Assembly: GCA_037179385.1 (NCBI GenBank)
Contig: CM074189.1
Coordinates: 24,923,648 to 24,987,647 of the forward strand
DNA: 64,000 bases
Direction: 5' to 3'
From: Holothuria scabra
Taxonomy: Eukaryota; Echinodermata; Holothuroidea; Aspidochirotida; Holothuriidae
In this document: positions 47,301 to 59,300 of the stretch, piece after piece
How the letters are laid out: each line of letters starts with the position of its first letter
Numbering within the stretch: the first letter of the stretch is position 1
The notes under the pieces: model-generated
Seen by the model: the letters and a program-made list of their open reading frames with translations, nothing else
The model's database searches: none
Told to the model about the DNA's origin: nothing
Translations under genes and position numbers: made by a program

Positions 47301-50300
47301 CCCCACTACAGTACAAAGCCAACAGTGTCTTTCTTTCAACAAAAGCATTTAGATTTGCTGGGTCTTTATGATACACAAATCTCCAGTTTGAATTACTGGA
47401 AGATTAAAAAAGAACAAGCAATCTTGCACAGGTAGGCCTACCTGGTTTTGTGTATTATTGGAAATGCAGCTTATGATTGTAAATTGTTGGTGATCAATGA
47501 GACTCCACTCTATCATTTGGATTTACTAACTATAACTGTAAAAACTAGAACTGTAAAAACATGCTTATCTTAAAGCTATACATCATATCATGTTGGTATT
47601 TGAGTTAAAATGAATGGGTTGATTAAGATCTGTATGAGAACTGATTTTAATTAGCTATAACATAGTAGATCCTGAGGTAATTGCCCCGGCCATACTCCCC
47701 GAGCACAGATAGTCCCAACATGATCTACCACTGTCCTACCCTATCATCAATTTATTATTGGAAAAGTCGTTCCAGAATTTAAATATATCCTCTGATGTTG
47801 TGCATTAGGGCTGCCACGGTAACCATTTTTCATTTATCGATGTCGCCGGCATTTCCGCGACGATATCGCGATATCGCGCATTAGTCTAAACATTCTCCAT
47901 CAGCGTCAAGGAAGCAAAACAGCTGTTTATTGCATGCAGCCACTACTGATTTCATACCAAAAGTGAGGGGAGATTAACTATACGTGCATGTAGCAATATT
48001 GATTGTGCAGAACTCTTCACAAGTCTAGAACGTATGTGAGCTGTTACAGTATTCACTGCATTTTGAAACAGCTTCCGATTTTATATCATGTTTTCTTGTG
48101 GTGGGTTAAGTGAAGATTTCATTTCTTGTGACACCATAAATTATGATCATTTTAGATTACTGACTTAAGACAATAAAAATAGGGATTTCACAGTGGTTTA
48201 GTCATTTATTTGATTTATTGCGATATCACATCTTGACAAAACATTGGTCGATATCGTCGGGGCAAAACTGTATCGACGATATCGTGATATCGCGATATCG
48301 TGGCAGCCCTATTGTGCATGTAGGCTACCTGACTCATACCTCTACTGTTATTCAGTAAGTTTAGTACTGAAAAAAAAGGCAGAGGCTCAGCAGCCCTGGT
48401 AGCCATGGCTTAATATGATTTTAAAGACAGTTTATTGAGGCTGCATCCAATCTGTAAAAAGCTGACAGAAAGAATAACCAGTCTCTTTGTAGCAGTAAGC
48501 CTAGCCAAGCTTCTTATAGTACACAGAAGATACCCTTTTGAAAAATTTGTATGTAGGGAATTACACAGGATGCAAACTTAGTAGCACAGACAATAGTTAG
48601 ATAAACTGAAAATGAACTGCAAATAAATACAGTAAGCCACAGACCACATGCTCATAGTTACAGTAGCAATTCATTCAAGGTGTATCAATCAATAGTTGCC
48701 CATGAAGTTGAGTGGATTAGGTTCAACTCAAGGGATTATCAGGTACCACTGCATAAGACTGAGTAGTTTGTATTGTCCTAGAATCTTCCAGTTCTGTACT
48801 TCAAGATTTTTGTAATCTCTACTTACTGTACACTTTCACACCCAGCAATTCATACTGCTTTTGTTGTAAAAACTTTTATTGTTGAACAACATGGAGTATA
48901 GGTACAGGTTGCTGGACCATGGGATTCATACAACAAAGCCCTTGCTTCAGGCTGGTTAAGCTACTGTATTCAAGCACTGACAATGAACCTCAAGGATGAC
49001 AATGTGTGAAAATCTAGGTCCAGTTACAACAAACAGCAGTGAATTACATACATGCAGGCATCAGAAAATGAAGGTGTTGGCAGGTGCAATGGGCAATTGT
49101 AGGAATAGCTTGGGACATATCTTTTAAGGTGTGTGTGTGGGTAGGAGGGGGGATCTGGAACATATTTTTAAGGGAAGGGAATCTATAATAGGATTGCTCC
49201 ACTAGCCTTATGATCAAGTAAGTGTAATTTCTGAGTGGAGGGAAGATTTGAAGTCCCTCTGAGAAAAGTACCTGGTGAGTATACCCAACTATACCTGAAC
49301 TCATGAGAAATTTTAATTCAGACTCTTAATACCTTTACTCCTGACCTGGTCTCCATATTTGTACTCATGAGCTGGTACCTGCGCCCATCATACACATGAT
49401 CCTGTACTTGATCATGTGCCACACTTTCAGTGGCTACATACAAGAATGTCAAACTTAGTGGGGGGGGGGCAGACTATGGGCAAAATTTTTTCACGCAGAG
49501 TGAACTAGAAGTGAAACCTGTGCTTCAGTGGGTGGGGTCAAGGCTGCAGGCGAAGCCCTCAGAAGCTTAAGAGGTTATATTAAGTAACTGGTAGAAGGCA
49601 GTGAGGTGGTAAGGGCTAAATCTTGAGGAAATGCTCCATGCCCCATGTTGTGCTGCCACTGTACAGTGAACAGCACATTCACTAATGAGATGGACTCAGA
49701 CTCAGGCTAGGATCCTTTGGACTCAGACTCGGCTTAAACTCGGGGGGGGGGGGTACTGAACTCAGAATTGGCCCAGAATGTGGGTCACTGGAATTGGAAT
49801 TGGCTCGGACTCGGTTACAGCCCTGCTAACAAGTAGTCAACTGTATGGAACACTGTTGTCAATCAGAACCTACACCTACTTAAATTTAACCAGGCCCCCA
49901 TCATTTATCACTTTTTAATCTTAGTCAAACTTTTATTCACATTACTAGAAGAATAATGTATGTCCTGTGTTCCCCTTTGTTTTTGGGCCCCAGGATGACT
50001 AAATAATTCATGCCCCAAGAAGAGGCCTTAATTACCCAAAATATAAAATTCTCACCCAGGCCTGAACAATTTACCCAGAGCAGATTCCCAGTAAACACCA
50101 CTCATGCCCACTTCCCCTTATAGTGCAATTAACCCCATGAACACTACTCCCAGACAAGGGGCATGTAGCATTATAGTAAATAAAATAGGAGCTAGCATGG
50201 GGGGAAGGTACAGTAATAATATTACATAGGATTGAGTTTGAATATTGCATACATTTTCATGTAGAATTTTTAGTGGACACTGATCTGTTAAAAGTGTTTT

Positions 50301-53300
50301 GATGGGAATCCTCAAAATTTGGTGTGGTGAATAGTTCCGTATGTAATAAAATCATGCACCCTCTAGGAGTCATCCTGAACCTTTGGTTAATATATAGCTT
50401 AATGTCAATCATTATAAACTAAAGTTGTTGTTGTCTGAGTACAAGACCAGTAGCATGGGTATGAATACTAGGTCATGAGTATAGGTACCAGGTCCTGAGT
50501 ACGAGTATGGGTACGGGTACCAGGTCATGAGTACGAGTAGGGGTACGGGTACCAGGCCATGAGTACGAGTACGGGTACGGGTACCAGGTCATGAGTATGG
50601 GTATGGGTACGGGTCCGAAGAAAAATAAACTATGAGTACGGGTATGGGTACGGGTACCAGGCCATGAGTACGGGTATGGGTATGGGTACGGGTACCAGGC
50701 CATGAGTACGGGTACGGGTACGAGTACGGAATCTTGTACTCGAGTACGGGTACGAGTACGGGTACGGGTACTACAACACTGCTGGTGGGTCAGTGGGAAG
50801 GGTTAAATTTATCCAGTATGCTGAGGACGCAATTTGTGTAACTTCTAATGTAAATGATATTCCTAAGTTTACTGAGGTTTTTGATTTGTTTCATAGAGCT
50901 ACAGGAGCTTCGGTTAATTTTGATAAGACTCAGGGGATAAAGCTTTGTCGTTTGGCCTCTGAGCTAGTTCCACTTGATATCGCATGGAGTACAACTCGTA
51001 TCAAAGTTACTGGCATCATATTTGGTTCAAATGAGTCCGTTATGGAAAATTGGTCAGAAAAGGTTAAGAAACTTGCCAAACGGGCTAATTTTTGGAAATC
51101 TGCAAATTTGACACTTTTCGGCAAGACTGTTATAGTCAACTCCCTCCTGTACCCATTGTTTTACTTTATCGCCCCTGTGTTTTCCATTCCAATGTCAGTG
51201 ATCAAGGAAGTCAACAAAACTGTGTTTGCTTTCATTTGGGGAGAGAAAAAGCCTGACCTAGTAAATCGCAAGGTCATGGTTCTTCCCAAGGACCAAGGTG
51301 GGTTGGGACTCGACAGCCTTAAAGACAAAATGGACATTCTCCTAGCTAAGTCCTTGTTTCCTATGTTGGACTCTACGCCCACCCCTACTCATCTAACCCT
51401 TGCTAGATATTTTACTGCCAAAGTACTTCGAGTTCATTATTCTCAACTTTGGTCGAACTCTACGCCCAATGCTGATGTCTGCACCGACCACTTGTTTTAC
51501 TCTTGTCAAGTTGTTAAACGTCTGTATACATTAGATCAGACATTCACCTCGCTCAATCGCACGAAACAGCTAGTTAAACTTCTACGTGATTCTGGTGTGA
51601 AAATTGCTTGTGTAGAACATAATCCCAGTTATCCATGGTCTCAAATTTGGGAATTAACAAATAATAGTATTTTGGACAATAAATTGAGAGACTTCCAGTG
51701 GCGCTTGGCCCATGATGTGCTTTACACGGGGAGTAAAATTAAGAAGTGGAAGATGGGGGATGGGATTTGCCCGATGACTAGTTGTTCGTGCGTTGAGTCC
51801 GTCGAACACATTTTTACCGGATGTCCGAAAGTTAGGCCAATTCTTTCTTGGTTAAATTTAGTACTTAACTTTTCTCCGGGTAGTCAGTTCCATACGAATA
51901 CTAAATTATTTTTGTATGGTTTTCCAAAGGTTAAAGTTCCGAAGGCTGTTTTCAATAGATTATGGTTTGTGGTTTGCGTAACAAAATTTGTTATATGGAA
52001 GTCTAGATGCCTTCACGTTTTTGAGTCTAAACTTCATTCAACTCGAGCTTTAATCTCGGCAATAACGAATCACATTGAAAATCGGGTTAAGGCAGACAAA
52101 GAGAGATACAGTGATTCTAAGTTTAGAAAGGTCTGGACAGCTGGTAATTCCTTTGTTTTAATCAACGATAGTAAATTTTCCTTTCGTTTGTATTACACTG
52201 ACAATTAATTTTGCGTTTGTTTTTATTCAGTATTGAAATGTAAAATGTACTGTTGAAATTATGTGGGTTAAGTTAAATTAAATACTGTAAATACTTGTAA
52301 ATATTATTTTTATTTAGCAAAACTTTGTATATATTTGTCTGTATATATATGTATTTGAAGGCAGAAATAAAAGGTTCCTTCAAAAAAAAAAAAAATATGT
52401 ATATGTATGTGTGTGTATGTGTGGGTGTGTGTGAGTTTGTGTGTCTTTATCATATGTCAAGAATTTCAGTCTGATTATACTTTGTTTACCCTTCTCCGTT
52501 TACAGACTGAATACATGCTCATTAAGATGGATCATACTGAACAGAAAGTCTACGTCAATCTACGATGTGTCGAGATATTAGAAAAACTTCAGCAGAAAGT
52601 GAAAGAGTGTCCTCAGTACGTTATTTATGGAATATTATTTAGTTTTCCAATGTCACTGCGCTACTCTCATTTATTACGTCTTGAACCAGGCTCTAGAACA
52701 TTAAATGAAATAACATACTTTATAGTTTGGGAATGAGTAGGAACAATGCGGTATTATATAAGTAGGACCCGTATCAAATGACTTTTTTTTTTACTTAACA
52801 ACAATTTCATCACCGTTGCATATACCTAAGCATTGAATTTTGTGGATGAATGGTTGACAAACTTCACCCAGATTGTGAACACGTCCAAAATACAACACAA
52901 TAACCGCTACCTTTAAATTTTTAACTGAGTAGCAAACGTATCGAACTCTTGGACGCTCACCTCCGCCATCACAGCTATCACCAAACAGTCTTACAAATCC
53001 CTATCAGCCCGGGAGAGGACTAGGTTCGACTGGCCAAAATTCCAAAAATATCAAGTGGGATGAGCTTTAAGCAGCATAATATTTTGGAAAATGTCAGTGA
53101 ATCAGGGTCCTTAATTCGCGAATCTCTAAACATCCCATTCACTCAGGAAGAGCTGTGTTCATTTGCACCTGCATATATGTCACACTAGGGAGCAGGTAAA
53201 AAAAAAAACGACTGAACCATTGTTTGGGAATTTTGGTACTGTTCTAAGGTTTTACTTTTAGGAACTACTCTCAACCTTTGTTAAACTTTTATTCATTAGA

Positions 53301-56300
53301 TGATTAGAATTTTTATCTGTATCATAGAGGTTGTTTCAGTGATCTTTATCCTATACATATAAACAGCGCATATCAATTTCCAGCTCTACATCATGTGAAA
53401 GGATGAATTTTCATTATTGGACAATGTACCTCTTTGTAAGAGTGCTTCATTTCCCTACTTAGCACCCTCCTCATAGTATACCATTATGTAAACTTACTTT
53501 GAGGCTTATAAGAATTATAAATATAGGAAATGTCACCCTATTCATTTAACCCTTACTTTTTTAGCTTCAGTCATTGCTTTAATGTCGGATGTTGACCCAA
53601 TTTAAATTCATATTTCTCCAATAATTTGAATTTTTTCCTCATTTATTTCTTCTGAAGAAAATGTATGTATCTTTTGCATATTTGAAGATTTTTTGAGAGT
53701 ATGTTTTTAAGGAAGAATGCAAATCGCCACTCCATCACAACACGTAGATATTACACATGAGGCAGTTGGTTTAATTCGAAAACTCATACCAAAACCACTA
53801 CAAAGTTGTCATTTTGATAAGTACAAAATGACGTCGCGAAGTATTGCAAAATCTGCCATTAGTTTACAACTAGTGAATAAATTTCAACATTTCTCATCTC
53901 AGCTGAGACATGTCCTGTGAATATAGGACTTTGTTCGTGCTGCCTTTCATTATCTCATCATATATTTAATCAGTTACCCTTGTGGTTAGCGGGACGTGTG
54001 GGCGTTGCTTTTACTCGATCTAGTGAACCATGAAGGTGCTATATGGAGAATACCGTGGGTAGTGTTCCCCATTTTGACGACACCTTTTAACTTGCCCTTA
54101 AATCCATACAAATCAATCTTACGAACGCAGATATGGAACACTGGGAGCACAGTTTGGTAGATAATACTAAATAGACTGTCAGACCCTCTCGCAAGCCGTT
54201 TGGATAACCTTAGGATAATTATAGATGGCACACTGCATAAAGAATACAAGAACACAATGCTTGGAAATTTTTTCTCTAAAAAATACCTCCTCTTTCGGGG
54301 TTTAACGACGATGTTTAGAACATTCATACATATAAACGACATTGTAGAATTCGGAGATCCCGGTTTGAATCTATGCCGTAGTAGCCTTTCTTTCGTGCGG
54401 CATTAACAATGCAGGTTGAGATTGAAAGCTTTATTCTGAGGTAAGAGGACGCTCTCTCTGATCTCTTTGGGTTTGCACTTTGAAAGCCAAGCAGACATAA
54501 TAAAACGATGATACAAAACTCAACCACTCGTTCCACAGGTAAAGTGCGACGGCTAATTTAGGTAGCGAGAGATTGATGGAGATTTTCTCATCCCAGCCAT
54601 TGCACCAGTCTCCTAACTGGTCTTTGCGCTAAAAATATATTTTTTTGGCTTATGATAAAATGGCCTTAAGTTGTGCATTGAACTAAAAATGTTTTGCATG
54701 CAAACTTCGTATGCTCCTCCCCGCGAAGGAATAAATGATAAAAGAAGACAAGAAAAGTGTTCAATTTGTGAGTCTTCCCACTGCTGCATAAGATGACTCC
54801 TTATTTAGCCATGAACCTTTGCGATTGCCAGTAGGGCCATGCTGTTATGATCATTTCCATGCTGTAATGTGCAATGCAAAAACACTCTCTGCATGTTTTG
54901 AAATGTTAACTTTTGTGCATCTTTTGAAGTTACAAATTTTGATGTCAATCATTTAATTCTTACCATCTGCAAATTTTTATGTCTTTACGCTAAAAATATA
55001 TTTTTGGCTTATGATTAAATGGCCTTAAGTTGTGCATTGAACTAAAGATGTTTTGCATGCAAACTTCGTATGCTCCTTCCCGCGAAGGAATAAATGATAA
55101 AAAAGACAAGAAAAGCCAAATCGGTGCCTAAACGCAATAGTGACTGGCTGTAACAAGTAACCACCGCTACGGATGATGAACTTACTTTTGTTTTTGCTTA
55201 CGCTGTACTTAAAGAGAATAAAACACTGCCGAGACCTGTAGTAGACTAAATCAAATGACCTGCATATGGGCATATGGTTTTCGGATGTGTGGAATTGTCC
55301 CAAAGGGGTGGGGCCAGGATTTGCCCAGGTAGAATCTGAGGAGCGCGTAGCCCGCCGAAATTTCTGGCATTTTTTCAACAAATGTTTAAAAATCTGGAGT
55401 ATGTTTAGGAGAAAAAGTTTTTAAAAAACATTTGGCTTTTTCAAGGACCATTAAAAGGTTGGGGGTGTTTATTGAAGAATCTGTCCTTCATAAAAATCAA
55501 AAACGTTACATAGGAACTCTTTTGGGGTTACGCATTTCATCGTACAAGGCCTACGTTATAATGCTTTCAGACGAAACTGGGAATGTGCCAGGAAAATTTT
55601 TCCTCTTTTTGAACGAAGATTTGAAAATAAGCAGCTTATCATATTGGAGAATTTTTAGAACTTAATGAAAAAATTTGCTTTTTGGGTAAGGTTACAATGA
55701 AACTTTTGGGCTTTTTATTCAATGATATGCCTGTCAAGAGCAATTGTCTGAGTGAATAAGAGCGTTAAATTGGGTGTTTTATTGTAAGGAGTATCCATGG
55801 AAAATGAAAAAGTTTATCATTTTTAACAAATATTAGAGAATCTGAAGGTTATATTCTGGGAACTTTAATTTTATGACAGCTTTTGGGGATTTATTTAAGG
55901 ATCTGATCCTCTTATGAGAAAAATCAAGAAGGTGGGGGGGGGGGGGATTTGTTTGAAACTTTTGAAAAATTGAAAACCCCAGACAGCCGGAAATGGCATT
56001 TTCCCAGGCTCGTAACCAGAAACAAAGCAGTCTTTACTTACAGCTTTTTCCGCTTTAAAATTTTCCCTCCATATTTCCCTCAAACGAAGAATAATTTGCA
56101 AGCATGCATTGTTCTGCTTCGACCAAAACACTATCAAAGCGGAGCGCTACCATAACTTGGCGCAGAGCGTAGAGAAAATTTTAAAAAATCTTACCCTCAG
56201 ACAGCCGGATATGGCATTTTTCAGACTTGTAACTCGTAAGGAAGCAGTCGTTATTTATAGAAGTTTCACTTCAATAGAAAAAACCCAACTTGCTATGTGA

Positions 56301-59300
56301 TCAGAAAATAGCCAGATAAAAGGTACCGCTACAATTTAATGAAATGGTCTTGCCTTTTTCCCGAGGGGAAACTATGTAGCCGAATTAAAAACATACCATT
56401 TGTTTACTTTTTTGAGACTCCTCGTTGTATTCAATTAGGAGGTCCACTAAATTTATGTTATTTTCTATGTGACTATCCGAACTCCCGACAATAAATGATT
56501 TTACTTCCGACGTCTTTGAAAATATGTCACGTAACAACAAGGTGGCTTCAAATGAATTTTCAGTCAGACTTATCATTATACATAACTGAAACGCCCTGGC
56601 CGATCGTCATTACCGTTGCTCGAATTCGGCTGTCGGGGCAGGTCAGATGGCAAACTATTTGGGCACAGCATGCACCTGAAGAACTTCTCGTCCGTTTTGT
56701 AATGGAAACTAGTAAAGCAAAATCAAGAAGATCGTCCTAGGACTAACGTTTATCGGACTTACATCTTTTATCGTGGGCCTATAGACGAAGGCTCCCCGAC
56801 GAAACTGGATTTTCTCAACGACGGTGGAAGGGCAGCCTTCCCTATCGGGGGCATGGCCCCTGGTTCCCCGCTGGTGCCACCCTTGGTTACGTCTGCACGT
56901 GAAATTTCCAGGTCCCTTACACAAGTCTTGGTTATGGGTGACCTTGCGCGCACGGATCAAAGATGGGACAAGGTACATGTAATGCGTTTTAACAGAGCTA
57001 TGAACTATGCGCTGTGAGAAGTAATTGAAAATCGATTCCTATATGTATTAAAATAGTGTTATAAAAGGAAAAATATGTTCAAGGTCACCCATCCAATAAT
57101 TTCAGTCCTTGGGGATTTTTTTTATAATTTTTTTAGGCCTCCCTGACGAAACCACTGACCTTCCCCGACGGGGGGCCATGGTCCCCCCGCTGGCGCCACC
57201 CCTGCATCAGGTGCCAAGGGAGTAATTTTAAAATGTTAAAGAGTTTCCGCTGTGGCAGTGACAGAAATTTTGGACTTATAACTGGTGCCAGCATATTATC
57301 TTGCAAAGGTCTGTCATTAAACCTCTAACTTAGACTGTCTGGTAAATTTCGAAATTGCATTATCTGGGGACAATTATATTGTTTACTATAACTTGCTAGA
57401 ATTTGTTAAACGTTTCCACGAATTGATATCAATGTTTGCTTCGCTGTGTATTTTGTCACAGATATTGTGGTGAACATGGAGTGATTTGGTCTCCAGAAGC
57501 ATCCTCTCACATGATTGAAAGCTGTCCAGGTGTACCATTCAGCGGCAATTTTTCTGATTTTAATCTAGTTGAGAAGAGCATGTCTCTTAGGTTAGTTTTG
57601 AATAAAACATTTACTTTGGTTAAATTGGTTAATATTATATATTGTATAGATTAAGACGTTGGAAAAGGCATTGTAATATCAGGTTTTTTTTCGCTCCGTA
57701 TAAACAACGGGAAAGACATGATGTCATTTATCCAATAATGAATTCCACTCCTAAAATAGAATAATTACACTACTTCTTAGTAATAACATTGTCTGTTGAG
57801 TACAACGATTTAAATTCTGTGTCTGCAAATTAACATGTCCAGACTTTTCCTGAATAATTAAATGTTAGTTCCGGGCTGATCTTACACGGAGGATTAACTG
57901 GTTTTAAAGATTTGTAAATTGCAATCGTATAACATGGAGCTTCATCCTTCTGCGTATTCGTACCAGTAGTTGTAATAGACAGTATGTTTGAGCAGTGGAC
58001 ATGCCGGCAAATAACTTAAAACTCTATCAAGCTTTAACGCAATGATCTTTTGTTTTCGTTGGATGTCACCGCCCAGGGGCCTTCTGACAAACATATATCT
58101 AGTTAGCAAGTCATTTCATTGCCCATTCAGGGCCAATCAACCATTCATGTGTAGATTCTGTAAAACATTTCTTCAAATGTTCACCGATTTCAAGGGAGAT
58201 CTGACAATGTTTAATTGTTTTATTTCATTTACATTTTCAGACGAAAACAAGCCTTGAATGTTTTGGATGAAGCAAGTGGGTACACTTGTTTAACGCTATC
58301 TTCCTTTCCATCGTAGGTGAAACTGCTACTTAAAAGAGATGTGCTTTAGACTACATGTCTATCGCATGTAATTTTTTAATGAATCACTTTTCATGCTAAA
58401 TAAATGAAATTTCAGACCTGAGGCCATTGAGGTATTCACGAGACTGTACTTTCATAAATGAGTCTTTTGCAAAACCTCATTTAGAATTAGACACAATGAT
58501 GCAGTTCTATCGTTGTTGTAATGAACAATTGCAAATTTATAACATTCATCCATACCTCCTTACATCTTTGATAACGCTTTGTGTATATAAACATATGCCA
58601 CTATGTATGTTTAATACCACTCGGTGCTTAAAGATCGCCTTTCGAAATACTTTTACTTTATTTTGTTGTTAAACTCAAATTCCATAGAATTATTGAAATT
58701 ACTTTTGGACCATTAAAATTTGTCATTCGAGGTAACTGCAGTTTCACTCCTTTTTAAAGAAAAAGAAGAAACAAGAAACAATTAACCTTTTTTGTCTTCA
58801 GAGTGTGTGACATACTCCGAAACAATAAATAATCAACTTCTACCATACTTGTGCAAGTCGATCTTTGTTCATTTTAGGTTGGGTTGTCCAAACTTTCATG
58901 TCCCTTCATCAGTGGTACATCCGAAGAAAACGCAAATAACACTGTCTTTGTTTATGCCAGACGAGTCCGTGTCCCCTTGGCCTCGCTACATGTGAGTGAA
59001 ATGAAATCCTAATTCTTCAAATCCATCATCGAGTTAGGTACATATTCCATGCAGAGACATGAAAATCAAGGTATACGAATAAAACATTAGACTCCGCCGT
59101 AGACGTCAAACGTCACTTCGTTACAAAGGTTACAAAGATAGTATCGAGGCTAAGCGCGTTTGAATTTGGCATACTGGATGGAACTGGTCCTACGCAGTCG
59201 TTGTGTTACCTAAACGCGCGGACAACAGCACCTAAGTAACAATTGTTGTAAAAGGGACGCCTGGGTGCAAAACAAAGAGACGCGCAACGCAATGACGTCG

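Larger units (their letters stand above)
42352..50789. mobile_element. hAT-type element of 8.4 kb with GGGTAC hexamer arrays
   Basis: The element at 42360-50781 has perfect 12-bp terminal inverted repeats CAGTGTTGTAGT / ACTACAACACTG. Perfect 8-bp direct repeats CTGGTGGG flank it (42352-42359 and 50782-50789). Immediately inside both ends are arrays of GAGTACGGGTACGGGTACC-type repeats (42372-42617 and 50460-50768), running in the same orientation at both ends. No transposase frame exists in it; the longest frames are about 100 codons. It inserted into the LINE and later received at least three further insertions. Confidence 0.88.
40706..52409 (+). mobile_element. 5'-truncated Tx1/L1-like LINE, split by a hAT insertion
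   Basis: The LINE body is 40720-42359 plus 50790-52395, about 3.2 kb. A 14-bp direct repeat TATGTATATGTATG flanks it (40706-40719 and 52396-52409). It ends with AATAAA (52366-52371) and a run of 14 A. It encodes the C-terminal half of an APE-type endonuclease (VILAGNFN, SRIDRIYLSGG, SDHNPVFVDF), a reverse transcriptase and a zinc-knuckle C-terminal domain. It carries a TAG, frame changes and a TAA within its first half. The reading frame passes cleanly from the left part to the right part across one copy of the 8-bp hAT target duplication, proving that the two parts were one LINE. Confidence 0.88.
52616..57461. other. Intron 2 of GCLC copy B
   Basis: About 4.8 kb with repeats listed separately (54627, 55940, 56760). 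The 118-codon minus-strand frame at 53986-54342 has no recognisable domain and no splice context. Confidence 0.5.

Noticed and set aside
53986..54342. 118-codon minus-strand frame as a gene
   Set aside because: No domain, no codon or splice support, and it lies within an intron of GCLC copy B.
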